Of a stretch of DNA of 64,000 nucleotides, positions 12,107-22,798 are shown in pieces. Location of the stretch: the NCBI GenBank assembly GCA_003184365.1, contig NKYR01000101.1, forward strand, positions 481-64,480, given 5' to 3'. The notes under the pieces are model-generated. The model was not told the DNA's origin. It saw nothing but the letters and a program-made list of their open reading frames with translations, and made no database searches. The position numbers and the translations under genes are program-made. Numbering within the stretch: the stretch's first letter is position 1; each line of letters starts with the position of its first letter. Origin of the DNA: Evernia prunastri (Eukaryota > Ascomycota > Lecanoromycetes > Lecanorales > Parmeliaceae).

Positions 12107-12541
12107 TTTGAAATGGAAAAGACCGGTAAGACTGTTGCCCGTCAAGAGAGGGAATGACAGGATACAGAGATAGAGAGTTTTAGCAGTTTTGAATCGTACA
12201 GCCGTGAGTATGGTAAAGGAAGACTTTTGTTACATGAGATACATGAAGAGGATGGGGCCCTGGCAGTTATGGCCAATCATATGAGGTCGTTTGTCAGCTA
12301 CTGATTCAGATTCGGCAGCAAGCACCTGCCCCTGTGAAGTTAGGGCTAGCCATCGGACAAGGCTGAGAATAGAAGTCTGGATGATGGCAAATGGGTGACA
12401 TTTAATAAGGTTAGTTGTATGGGCTACCGCGGAGAGCACACGGCCGAGATGAATAGACGTCCCACAGGGCAGAGAGCGAAGCCTTGACAGAACAGCTAAT
12501 ACTAAGCCAGGCAGCCAACCTACAACCCCAAAGCCTTTACC
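12107..12541. other. Region between divergent NLR and S8 relics
   Basis: No coding evidence. It presumably held the promoters of the two divergent genes on either side, both now broken. Confidence 0.45.
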
Positions 12542-14195
12542 ATGCGTCGGATTTGCCTCAAAGTAAGCGGCGAGTCAGTTTTGCTTGACATATCCTACAC
12601 TATAACAATCAGAGAACACTCCGGAATGCATCTTGAGACGGTCCTCAGTCTTGTCAAGTTGCCGTACTGGAATATGCGGGACCGAAAGCCCGGAGATCAG
12701 GACGTCCCAGGTGGACACAGACAAAAAGTTGATATCGATGTCAGACAAAAAGTTGATATCGATGTGGTAGGAGCCTCGGACCCATACACTGACATTTTCG
12801 AATGGTTGTGGGACAGTGGAGTAAGAAAGATATCACCTGTAGAAGTAGACGATGATGGCTCAGACTCTCACACAAACGCTGCAATATGGCAATCTCTCAG
12901 GCATTTTGTTCCCCAGAAAAAGACCTCGAGAGACCTTGAGGTCGAGGTCCGAAACTGGAAGAAGTTCGACCTTTGCAGTGATACAATTTTCAACGCGGCT
13001 CCAACGGTCGAAGAAGTCCATTTGTAATCCTCAGGGAACACAGCCATCCTCCGGAGCTAGGCCTGGTGTTCAGGGTTGCTGAAATTAAGCAATATACGTG
13101 GCAAAGGTAGCCATAGATCCTGCCTAATCTGACAGCGACCAAGCTTCAACGGCTGGAAATCAATATAGATGCAATGGAGAGGCGCGTTCGCCTCTATCAA
13201 GGCCTCAGCCGTTGCTGATCGCTCCAAGAATGCAAACGATGGGAAGGACTGTAGGAGGTTTGTGCAAGTACACCTCTAGAAATATTGAGCCGACGAATGT
13301 CAATTACTCGAATTCGAGAAGATCAACCTACATTATGAGGACCGTGAAGCGGCTTAGGCCGGCAATCACACGAAGGACCAGGAAAATGGCCCCGCAGATG
13401 ACGAGAAGCCATCAGTCAAAGTTGCCCTGCTGGATGAGGGCACCAACTTGAACGCTCTGGACGGCAAGTAGAAAGAGGCGTCGTTTCGCTCGGACAACGA
13501 GGCGTATTTCGCTGGGCTTTCCCTCCACGGTATGGAAATGGCGAAGTGTTTCCACCAACGTGACCCTTATCGGGGAGGGACCCGAAGAGAATGAAATTTT
13601 GGGAATGCACGGCGTTGTCGATTAACTTATTGGATTCTTTTTCATCCTCGTCTTTATCAGCGCCCTTCCTTGCGAACGTCCAGCTCATGGACATAATATC
13701 CAGGTCCATGTCCATCGCCCATTTCAGAGCCTGGAAGAAGACTCAGCTTTCTGATGGTTTGGGAGAGTAGTAGTAAATTCCGCTTTTCTGACATTTGCAT
13801 TTGTGAATCTTTGTTCTTCGCACACGAATGGAGTAATCAAGATCGGTTCCGCCACCATTTTCGGTGAGCCGCCCAAGGACACTCTATTTGGATATCCGGA
13901 CTTCCTTTTGCCCGGCAAGTAAACTGAGACCCAGGCTGGCGATAATGTCCGCGGAAGCTCTTTTTCCACGGCATATGCCTCGGGCCTCGCGGCTCTAGTC
14001 CTCTGCTGCTTGAAGGCACACATGAAGCTCAGCGATCCGTATGCGGTTGACAGGGACTCAGATCCTGAGAGCATTAGGATCCAGAGGTTGATAAAAGCCA
14101 AAGCCGTTAATGGTATGGCGACAATCTTTCTGAATATCAGCAGTAGGAATGGCACGGACGACAAGACCAAGAATAAGCGAGGTTTATTCGTTTGA
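12542..14195 (+). pseudogene. Subtilisin-family (S8) peptidase relic with inverted middle segment
   Basis: The plus strand begins with an open stretch (12542-13027) matching the region upstream of the S8 domain in fungal intracellular subtilisin-like proteins (IFEWLWDSGVRKI, EVRNWKKFDLCSDTI, EVHL), followed by stops in the next motif. The catalytic Asp region VKVALLDEGTN lies at about 13410 and the His region SLHGMEMAKCF at about 13530, both on plus. The next part, ALKWAMDMDLDIMSMSWTF through ILFGSLPDKGHVGG, reads only on the minus strand (about 13735 down to 13560). The C-terminal part with the catalytic Ser, KIGSATIFGEP and GSSFSTAYASGLAALVL, is back on plus (13829-14050) and runs to a stop at 14195, with one in-frame TAA. 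The triad residues survive but the gene is scrambled and cannot encode the protease. Confidence 0.8.
12718..12765 (+). repeat. 24-nt exact tandem duplication in the S8 relic
   Basis: Two adjacent copies of a 24-nt unit encode the octapeptide RQKVDIDV twice. The duplication preserves frame. Confidence 0.9.
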
Positions 14196-15112
14196 CCCTA
14201 CATCACACTCAAGGGAATGTTTGAGGATTCGGAAGAGGAAAGCTAAAGACCATACAAATGATTGCCAATGCAATGCTACCCCCTGATATGCTTACGAACA
14301 TGGACTAAGTGTCATGATAGCACGAAATGATTAATCACTTACTACTTTTCTCAAGGAAACAGACCGGGTTGAGCAAGCAAGAAGCGGGTTTCCACGTGAA
14401 AAATGACCAAGCCGCCGGCTTACGGTAGTAGGTTGTGGGGTTTCTAGAACAACAGTAGCGCTCACAGTCCCTGAAGATGTAGTAATTATTTGAATATCTC
14501 TATGGATGGTGCGTGTAGGAGGTGCGGCGGGAGTGAGGTGACGAGATAGGGTAGATGGAGTGTGTGGGTGTGCCAGTGGGAGGCAAGGATGACAAGCTGA
14601 TAAGTGACTAGATCCAGTGATGCTATACAAAGAATTGGTATGGGCCTGAAAGAGATGAATACGAATAAAGAGCCTGCTGGTGGTAGAGACTGAGCTCCAA
14701 CGCTTAGTAGCTTGAGAATCTGGTCCTCGCTCTGATACTGCAACACCACGAGCTTATCCTTAGTGAATGTCATTAAACATTCAGCCCTTTCAGTCAACAG
14801 ACGGACCTGGAAGGCTCGCTCTGGTCCACTGCACCACTGGGTCGTGTCATGAAGTATTCGGTATAGGGCAAAGCCCTGTCGGCCGCCGTAGCATCCACAA
14901 CCACGATTTTGGGCGACTACGGTAGCCATCTTCAATACATCATGACATGATCTCGAAAGGCATCAATAACGACATCTATGCGTTTGCTGGCCAAACAAAC
15001 GCTCAGATTCGCCAATGTAGGATGTAGAACATTTTTCGAGCAGTATGCTTCGTCGTCATCATCATCATCTTGCCTGTACACAGAGACTCAGTCTTCTGAA
15101 CCATCCGCTACA
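14196..15112. other. Intergenic region with a dispersed gene fragment
   Basis: No intact gene seen. It holds the fragment described at 14690-14935 and the 5' leader of the pseudouridine synthase gene, which includes an in-frame upstream ATG at 14978. Confidence 0.5.
14690..14935 (-). repeat. Dispersed coding fragment, more intact copy (partner at 4.4 kb)
   Basis: The minus strand gives an uninterrupted peptide (RILHDTTQWCSG, ERAFQVRLLTERAECL, KDKLVVLQYQSEDQ) that is homologous in order and spacing to the stop-ridden peptide at 4.4-4.56 kb. I do not recognise the family. Downstream of this the frame becomes hydrophobic and unconvincing. Best read as a gene fragment rather than a functional gene. 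Confidence 0.45.
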
Positions 15113-17006
15113 ATGGGCGAACGCCTCAACGAGCAGCATTCCGACTTATCGACGTGGAGCGCTGATCAGCTCATTGCCCGGGTGTCTTTCTTAGAGCAAC
15201 AGCTCAAAGAGCAGACTGCAAAGTGTGTAACTGCAGATACCATCACTGCCAGACACTGATTGCGTAGGCAGATACAGTTCAACCACAATTTCGTCTAAAA
15301 TCCCATCACCAACCCGCAAGCCCAAGAACGCGCGTGTCAATCGAGAATTTGATCCGTCGAAATACTCCACGCGCTTCATAGCCTTGAAGTTCGCCTACTT
15401 GGGCCAGCGCTATAACGGCCTCGAGTTCCACCCCAACAATAAGACGCCCTTGCCCACCGTTGAAGAAGAGCTATGGAAGGCTTTGAACAAGGCACGACTC
15501 GTGTTCCCGACTCCAAATCCTTTGCTGGAGCCAGATGAGCCGAATTGGGAGGGCTGCGAATACTCGAAGTGTGGGAGGACGGACAAAGGCGTCAGTGCTT
15601 TTGGACAGGTCGTTGGCATCAGGGTCAGGAGCAATCGTCCGATCAATCAGGCTCAGAATGATGCTTCTTTCGAAGATGGAGAAACGGACAAAAACAAAAT
15701 TTCGCAGCCAAAAGACATGGAGATCGCCGCTCAGCCTCTCGAGCAAGTCACCACTCTCGAAGAAGATGCAACAAGATCACAAGCATCTGCAAGCGACTCC
15801 GCGAGTGCCGAATCACTGTTCTTCCATCCAATCAGGGACGAGATCCCATACTGCCAGGTTCTCAATCGGCTTTTACCGCCAGACATCCGAATTCTGGCAT
15901 GGTGTCCCGCCCCACCCCTCGACTTTTCCGCCCGCTTCTCCTGCAAAGAGCGCCTCTACAGGTACTTCTTCACCCAGCCCGCCTTCACACCGACCTTCGG
16001 CTCCGCAGGCCTCATCAGTGAACCAAACAAGGCAGGTTCATCCGCCGGTCGTAGACGAGAAGGCTGGCTTGATATCGACGCCATGCGGGAAGCCGCCCAC
16101 AAATTCATCGGTCTCCATAACTTCCGAAACTTCTGCAAATTAGATCCCAGCAAGCAAATCGAGAACTTTGAAAGGCGCATCTTCCATGCCGACATTGACG
16201 AGATTGATATCCGGCAAGGTCCTGTTGGCTACGTCGGCTCACCCGGCTTCCAGCAATACGAGCCCTCGTCCAAAGTCCCTGGCAGGTATCTCGATGACGA
16301 TGACAATCTCAAAGCTCAATCTTCCGCACCGACCATCTACACATTTACACTCCAAGGCTCAGCCTTTCTCTGGCATCAAGTCCGCCACATGGTCGCCATC
16401 CTCTTCCTCGTCGGCCAGGGACTCGAACCCCCCTCCGTGATCGACGATCTCCTCGACGTCTCCAAAACGCCCAGTAAACCACAGTATGAAATGGCAGACG
16501 ACGCGCCCTTGGTCTTGTGGGATTGCATCTTCCCACGCGAAGGCGCAGACGACAGGGCAGATGCGTTGGACTGGGTCTACGTGGGTGATATCGCGGGGGA
16601 GACAGCCGGCCTGAAAGGCGCGGGAAAACACGGCTACGGTGGCGTGGTGGATGATCTATGGCGGGTCTGGCGGGGACGAAAGATGGACGAGGTGCTCGCT
16701 GGGAGTCTGCTGGATGTGGTGGCCGCGCAGGCCGGTCGTAGCAGTGACGGCTCAACGGCCGAAGCTGCAGGCATCGAGGGCACCGCTGGGAAAAGTACGG
16801 GTAGCCAGAAAGTCTTTCAGGGCGGGGACGCGCCTCGCTTCGTGGGCGGTTACGTGCCCGTGATGCGGAAACCGAGGATGGAGAGCGTGGAGGTCATCAA
16901 TGCGAGGTATGCGAAGCGGAAGGGATTCGAGCAGAACGAGGAGACGAGGGAGAGGGGGTTCAAGAGGGTGGGTGGCGAGGGTCGGGACGGTGGGGAAGAT
17001 TCATGA
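15113..17006 (+). CDS. DEG1: tRNA pseudouridine synthase Pus3/Deg1
   Basis: TruA-family enzyme that converts U38/U39 of tRNA anticodon stems to pseudouridine. Exons 15113-15222 and 15278-17006 give 612 aa; the intron has a GTGTGT donor and a CTGAT branch site. Seen: an N-terminal coiled-coil-like stretch (LIARVSFLEQQLKEQ), the RYNGLEFH substrate loop, the catalytic-Asp motif CGRTDKGVSAFGQV, and the later motifs KERLYRYFF, HNFRNFCK and FLWHQVRHMVAIL. The C-terminal 150 residues are a Lys/Arg/Gly-rich extension. The frame is open upstream to an ATG at 14978, which would add 45 residues beginning MRLLAKQTLRFANVG followed by a Ser run, a plausible mitochondrial presequence. I chose the internal ATG because it begins the conserved region, but two isoforms are possible. 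Confidence 0.92.
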
Positions 17007-17107
17007 TTGTGGTTTTGTGAGGGATGTGTTTGTACGTATGTAAGATAGATACAGAAGAATTCATGAGCAGTCCATAACTGTGGTATCCAATCCAAATCGC
17101 ACCCGTC

Positions 17108-19693
17108 CTAGCCGCCCGTCAGATCCACCACCTCGACACTGCTAAACACCCTCCGACGAGACGACCCCCCTTCGACTGCCCGCGGCTCCTCCAGATACTT
17201 CCACGCGCCTTCCAGGCTTTCCCTCAGGGCTACCAACCTCCTCGTACCCACGGTCTTCGTGGCTGGCGCTGGCTGCGCTACTGCCTTGCTCGGCGGCCGA
17301 GTCGGTTCCGTTCCAGCCGTAGTATCTGTATCCAAAGGGCCTGGCGGAGAGAGGAGGGTCGATGGCGACGGCAACGAGCATGGACTCGATGCCGGAGACG
17401 GTGGTGGTGGGGTGCCATGCGTTTCCGCAAAGTCGATCTTGCGATTCACCTTCTGCGATGTCAGAGGGTCGGCATCCCCTGTCGTGTCGATCGCGTCTGG
17501 TGGCGTTTTGGTCGGAGTCCGTAGCTGCCCGGCTAGGTACAGGTCGTTGGCCATCTGCAGTGGGCTCCGCTTCTTGCGCGGCGAAGGCTTGCTCGGATCG
17601 TGTCGGATTGGTGTGGATGTCTTCCCCTTGCGTAGGGTGACATTTCTATTGATTGCACGCGGGGTGGCTGTCGAGTCTTCGGCTCCTGAGATTGGCGTTG
17701 TCGGCCGAGAATGTCGCTTCTTCGCTGAGGGCGGAGGGGTGATGCACGCGAGCCCGTCCTGGCTGCGGGTTCTCGCTAGGTTGTCCGGCTCTTGAGAAGT
17801 GTCTCGGGACGGGGGGGACCTGAATCTAGGCTTTTCAGGGGTTCTTTTGGCTAGAGTCCAAGGATTCGTTGTGCGGTCTTTTGGTGGCGTTGATGTTTGG
17901 CTAGTTGACGGCGCCTTTCGAGTCCGCGTCGCCTTCGCTTCTGCAGCCAATCTTTGCTTCTGTGTTTTCTGGCCTACCGGCTTTATGTTCTCAGCTAAAA
18001 TCTTTCGTTGCTGATTCCTCGGCATATCGACGATTGTCGGAGCCAAAAAGGCTGGAGGTAGCTGCGTGCTTTCGCTGCTTTTGGCCAGGAGCTTTATACT
18101 GTGATCATCTGGTATTGGCTTTGTGATTTTGACGTATTGGTCCAATGCTCCTGACTCGATACCACCCACAGAACCCGTTATCTTCGCCTTCTCCCTTGCC
18201 TTTCTCGATGCAAATTTCTTGGGATTCCTCATCTCTTCCTCCCATGTCTCAACGAGCAACGGCACACCCAGCTTTGCGTGAGTCTCCAAGATCCAGATCT
18301 TCTCGATCTGTGCAGGGTCATAAGTGGATGGGCCTCGTCGCTTGGCAGGGCTTTGGGACCGATCTCGAGTCTCATCGTCTTCCGACGCTGGCTGCTCATC
18401 TCTCGAGGGTTCTTCACTGTAGCCTTGAAAATCACCCTTCTCCTCTGCATCGAGATTCAATCCAACAATGTCAATTGGAATGTAAGCGATCCGGAGCTCT
18501 GGCTCGCCGTCGGCATTGAAGTGGTTCCTTCGTCCACAAATGCTTTTCACGAGCCCATTTTCAGCTGTTTCCTTGGCTCCGAGATCATCATCGTCTGAGG
18601 CGTTGATTTTGCTTCTACTGATAAAATTCTGTATCAACAAAGCTGGTGCCAATCCACGAACGAATTTTTTGGCACCAGAAAGATATTGCCAATCCAAGGC
18701 ACTTGCAACAAATATGCGTAGTTCTGAGACATTGACCTTGAGGTCCCATTTGAGGTCATCACGCAACCGTTCAACTTCTTGTTCAGATGAAATCACAGGG
18801 TGTGTGTAGAAGCCCAACGCGGTATTGTTTGGGAAATCCTCGGGAATCTTCATGGTCTTGTGTTTCTTCTGGAAGAACTTTGATTCATTGGTCTGGAGTT
18901 CCCGCTCTAGCTTTTCTCTCCATGTTTTGATTCCGTTGATGTCGTCCTTGAATAATTGACACAGGTCCCGACCAAAGCCAGCTTTGGCTGCCTCGCATGC
19001 AGTCTTTATCCCGCATTTCGGAATGCCATCGGGTACATAATCCCCGCCACTCATAAGAGCAACCAAGATCATGCCTTCACTGTCTAGACCCTTCTCTTTC
19101 CTCACCGCTTCGGCATTATAAATATTCACATGTGTTGGGACCGTGCTTCTTTTCCCTTCAGGGGTCCAATTACGCATAGTCATGCTGCAGCCGAACATCA
19201 TAGTATCCACATCTTCACTCAAAACGGCGTCGACGATTTTTGCCTTCTGCAGCAACGCACATTCCGCCTCCGCCTCTCCGGGAGCTGTGTGATATTGAAA
19301 GCCGAAATGCTTCAGGAGCTCCTTGGTAAGGAAGTTTCCTCGGCATGATGCACCTGACCTAATCTTACGGCCCCGCTTGAACGGTGGTTTATGTGGACCA
19401 TCGAAGACGAAGAGGGGCTGTATCGACAGTGCGAGGAGTCGGAGGAGGCGGTAGTAAAGGGTACGGAGAGCGGGGTTCTTTCCTCCTTGACCAGACTGTA
19501 TCTGGAACTGCCATATAGAGATATCGATAGCTATGCGAAGAGCGCGACCGTTTCTTTCGAGGTATTCGACGGCTACTTTGGAAAGCGCAATTCGTTCACC
19601 GTCGCCAATTTCGGTGTAAATCCTGTGGAAGAGTTGGTGTTAGCATGGCGAACCTGATCCAGTCGTTCAGCGTACTTGCCCTGGAATACCCAT
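17108..19693 (-). CDS. YEN1: XPG/Rad2-family nuclease, Yen1/GEN1-like Holliday junction resolvase
   Basis: Structure-specific endonuclease expected to cut Holliday junctions and flaps. Exon 1 (19693-19680) encodes only MGIPG, completed by exon 2 (19622-17108); total 842 aa. MGIPG is the obligatory N-terminus of GEN1/Yen1 proteins, so the tiny first exon is well supported. It requires an intron with a GC donor (gcaagt) and a normal AG acceptor, with branch gctaacacc. XPG-N: IYTEIGDGERIALSKVAVEYL, AIDISIWQFQ, FVFDGP. XPG-I: HTAPGEAEAECALLQ, VLSEDVDTMMFG, then MSGGDYVPDGIPKCGIKTACE, which carry the acidic metal ligands and the H2TH entrance. The C-terminal half is Ser/Pro/Lys-rich and disordered, as in Yen1, with several SP/TP sites that could be CDK targets (inference). 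It is divergent to the acetyltransferase gene. Confidence 0.9.
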
Positions 19694-20047
19694 TGCAAAG
19701 TCTAATCATAATGGTAAGATACTCCAAGTACTCTATGTAATAAAAGCTGTATGATAAGAATCCGTAAAAGATTCATATTTACTCATACTACTCTCGGCGG
19801 AATACTTCCGCGGCAACACGCGATCCCGTGATGTCCACAGAGCAACCATTCCCGCAACAGAATACGGACCTTACCTTTCCATTCGACCTGGTGTGCCCAT
19901 TTACAACCCCGGAGAGCAGACATCCCAGCGCATACCCGTCTGGACGACATCGCCCTTCAACATACGACTGATCCCTAAGCATAACAGTGCATTGGTTAGA
20001 TTACATCGAATTTAGTAAATACATATGGCATAGTTTCTAACTCAGTC
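19694..20047. promoter_or_regulatory. Divergent intergenic region, nuclease and acetyltransferase genes
   Basis: 354 nt shared between two divergently transcribed genes. No recognisable element or gene. A 64-codon minus-strand frame inside has no supporting features. Confidence 0.4.
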
Positions 20048-21058
20048 ATGGATTCCCCAAAGCTTCGCACCATCATCCTTTTCCCCCTTCACGTCTCCCC
20101 AAACCCCACTACCCTTCCCCTCCTCACAGCCCTTCAATCGCTACTCAACAAGTCCTACAATGCCTCGTACTGTACACGTCCCGATATATTCGGTCAAGGG
20201 CACCTTCGCCTGCCAGATGCTTCCCAATTCGCCGATCTCATCGGCGCGGACGGCTTCACAGTAATCACATGTGCCGCAAAGAGCGATCAGCGCCGGCTTC
20301 CGACAAAAGCCAGAGATGGTTACGGGTCGGGTGCAAACGAAGATGGCGAGCTGCTGGAGATAGTAGCAACAGGTAGCGTAAAGCCCGTCGACGACGAAGA
20401 TGTCAGGAGACAGGCGCAGCAACGGCTGCTCCCTGCCGGGCGGGCAGCTCAAGAGATCAAGGGAGCAGGTAAGAAAAAGGACTCCGATTCCGGATCCTTC
20501 TCCGCTGCATCCGAAGAACTCAACGACAAGCTCCAAGCGCTCTATCACGAGCGGCAGAACCCGCGTCTCACACACGAGCTCAAAGGCTTTGCCGTCTCGC
20601 CAACCCATCAGGGTCTCGGGCTCGGTACTCGCCTCTTGAGGACTGTGGAGTGGTTGCTTGGTAGCAATGGTGCTGAGGCGCTTGAGTTTGCAAAAGGGGT
20701 AGACGCGCCTTTACTTTCAGGGGCGCGTTTGGAGTCGTCGGCGCACAGTGAGACGGGTGTCGAGGTGCATGGGATTGATTTGGACGAGGTGAAGAAGATT
20801 GTGTTTGGACGGACAGGAAAGATGGACGTCGCTGGGTCTGAATCGGCACGCTTGGATCAAGATGCTGCAAAGGGCGTGGAGATGTCGCCGAGTCGGCTGG
20901 GCCACCGCACGCTTGCGCTCGTCGCTGTCCGCGAGATCGGCAACGATGAATATTTTCAAAGACGAGGATACAAGAGCCTCAGGGCTGGTGTCCTGCCTTC
21001 GGGGACTTGGGGCAGTTATGCTGAATTCACTACGGTGTACATGGAGAAGGACATCTGA
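20048..21058 (+). CDS. GNAT-family N-acetyltransferase
   Basis: Single-exon gene, 336 aa. The acetyl-CoA binding motif A of the GNAT fold is visible as ELKGFAVSPTHQGLGLGTRLL (residues 178-198), with the Q/R-x-x-G-x-G pyrophosphate loop in HQGLGLG. The last strand/helix motif follows as EYFQRRGYKSLRAG and ends in a conserved-looking GTWGSYAEFTTVYMEKDI. A roughly 90-residue insertion, partly low complexity, separates motif A from motif B, which is longer than in a typical GNAT of 150-200 residues. The acceptor substrate cannot be inferred; small molecules are as likely as proteins. Confidence 0.85.
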   Translation: MDSPKLRTIILFPLHVSPNPTTLPLLTALQSLLNKSYNASYCTRPDIFGQGHLRLPDASQFADLIGADGFTVITCAAKSDQRRLPTKARDGYGSGANEDGELLEIVATGSVKPVDDEDVRRQAQQRLLPAGRAAQEIKGAGKKKDSDSGSFSAASEELNDKLQALYHERQNPRLTHELKGFAVSPTHQGLGLGTRLLRTVEWLLGSNGAEALEFAKGVDAPLLSGARLESSAHSETGVEVHGIDLDEVKKIVFGRTGKMDVAGSESARLDQDAAKGVEMSPSRLGHRTLALVAVREIGNDEYFQRRGYKSLRAGVLPSGTWGSYAEFTTVYMEKDI

Positions 21059-21850
21059 CGTAAGCATTGTTTCTTTCTCGTACACTTTTGGTCCTCATGT
21101 GGAGTTTCTGGAATGCATTTGTTCATATGCGTGACATTGGGGTGTGGGATCGCCTATCATGCCCGCTCTTTGGTGCAGAAACAAGTGGCAGGAGGATCTG
21201 CTAGAGAACAACGAGCATCTTTGATAGAGCAGAATCACGAGGATTAGACGTTCGCTGGTCCAACTTTTCTTTGGCAAATGAAAACTGCAATATCATCCAC
21301 ATAAACAGGCTAGTCCCTCTCACCAGCAAAGATCCGAACGACAAGGGCTTCTCAAGCTCAATGTTCTCTAGGAGACACATTTGATCATGAAGACAAAGCT
21401 TCTAGTACCGAGTCCGACTCTGCGGTCTTTGTTTTCTCCAACTGGGATAATGAGGCGAGAGTTTTGTTTTGCTGTCTTTTTATTGCTGTCTGCTTCCAAA
21501 CCAGCAGAAGCTACCACGACCCCTCGAGTTACAATATTCTTGTCCCCCATTGATGCAAATGTCGTTAAATTCGTTCGTGGAGTGATCAATGCATTGGTAA
21601 CCTTTGTATTCATTAGCTTGTTGGGTTTCGAGTTCCTCTCAATCGCTGAACAAAAGGGCTTTGTAACAATGATCTTTGTTCTCGACACTCGACGAAGTCC
21701 TTTAAAGACGTCAACGCATCCCTGTGTATTCGGAAACCCCACCGTCTACACGCAGCAAAAATACACCACAGCCCGTTAGCAACCCCAATCACAACATCAC
21801 AGCACAGCAGATACGCCCAGCTTGAAACATTCACAACCCGCATATTCCAC
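21059..21850. other. Intergenic region with one unrecognised reading frame
   Basis: Open stretches of about 125-130 codons lie on both strands at 21368-21779. Neither has a domain, signal or intron pattern that I can recognise, and each could be the shadow of the other. I see no reason to call a gene. Confidence 0.4.
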
Positions 21851-22798
21851 ATGGCATTCGGACTAGGTTCACGAAAGCAGGAACCCATACGGGAGCGCGG
21901 CGTGCACGGGACGCTCGCCCGAAGCCCCACCGGCGTCATCAAGGAGTCGTACGAGCAGATCCGCAAGCTCGGCGAGGGCGGCCAGGGCAAGCTGTGGGTC
22001 GTGAAGCGCAAATCCGACCGGCGGGTCCTGGTGCGCAAGGAGCAAAAGGACTACTCCATGCGCGGCGACGTCCCGACGGAGATGTACATCTTCGAGACCG
22101 TCCTGGCCCGCCACCACCCCAACATCGTCGACTTCGACCACGCCAACTACCTCCAGCGCGACGGCCGGCTCGTCCTCTACTTCGAGCACTGCCGCGGCGG
22201 CGACCTGCACCGCCACTGCGGCACCGGCGTCTCCGAATCCTTCATCTGGGCCTGCTTCGCCCAGCTCGCGGGCGCCCTCGCCTTCCTCCACTACGGCCAC
22301 CACGACGGCAGCCACTCGGCGCCGTCCCGCAACTGGCAGCGCGTCGTCCACCGCGACCTCAAGCCCGCCAACGTCTTCCTCCGCCGCGCCCCCGCCACGT
22401 CCCGGCGGCACCCCGAGCAGCCGGAGTTCGTCCTCGGCGACTTCGGCCTCGCGACCCTCGAGGCCGAGACCGAGGGCTGCGGCACCCACGAGTGGATCGG
22501 GCCCGAGATCCCGCTGCTCACGAAGCAGAACGACGTCTGGGCCCTCGGGGCCATCGTCCACGCGCTCGTGCACGGGGCCGGGCCCGTCGCCGAGGTCCCG
22601 CCGAAAGGGTGGACGAGGGGGCTTAGGGCGTGGCGCATGGATCCCGGGGCGAGAAGGCCGAGGCAGTTGGGCAGGGGGTATTCGACCGCGCTGAACCGGT
22701 GCATGATGAGCTGTTTGAATATGGATCCGGGGAGGAGGGTGACGAGTCGGCAGCTGGTGGATATTTTGGCGGCGGAGTGGGAGACGACGTTGAGGTAG
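21851..22798 (+). CDS. Serine/threonine protein kinase, NEK-like
   Basis: Intronless 315-aa kinase domain protein. Motifs in order: P-loop GEGGQGKLW (residue 41 on), presumed ATP-anchoring Lys in VLVRKEQK, hinge LYFEHCRGGDL, catalytic loop VHRDLKPANVF, metal-binding DFG in GDFGLAT, activation-segment end GPE in place of APE, and NDVWALGAIVHAL in subdomain IX. All catalytic residues are present, so activity is plausible. The protein is little more than the kinase domain. Base composition is markedly GC-rich, with G or C at nearly every third codon position through about 22,620. This creates long shadow frames in other phases and contrasts with both neighbours. Confidence 0.88.
   Translation: MAFGLGSRKQEPIRERGVHGTLARSPTGVIKESYEQIRKLGEGGQGKLWVVKRKSDRRVLVRKEQKDYSMRGDVPTEMYIFETVLARHHPNIVDFDHANYLQRDGRLVLYFEHCRGGDLHRHCGTGVSESFIWACFAQLAGALAFLHYGHHDGSHSAPSRNWQRVVHRDLKPANVFLRRAPATSRRHPEQPEFVLGDFGLATLEAETEGCGTHEWIGPEIPLLTKQNDVWALGAIVHALVHGAGPVAEVPPKGWTRGLRAWRMDPGARRPRQLGRGYSTALNRCMMSCLNMDPGRRVTSRQLVDILAAEWETTLR

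Noticed and set aside
16415..16440. tRNA B-box-like sequence on the minus strand
   Set aside because: It is inside the Pus3 coding sequence and no A box or cloverleaf can be paired around it.
21368..21779. Opposed 124- and 132-codon frames
   Set aside because: Neither has a recognisable domain, and each is a plausible shadow of the other.
22000..22626. Long frames on both strands overlapping the kinase gene
   Set aside because: They arise from the very high GC content and lack motifs; the kinase frame has all catalytic motifs.
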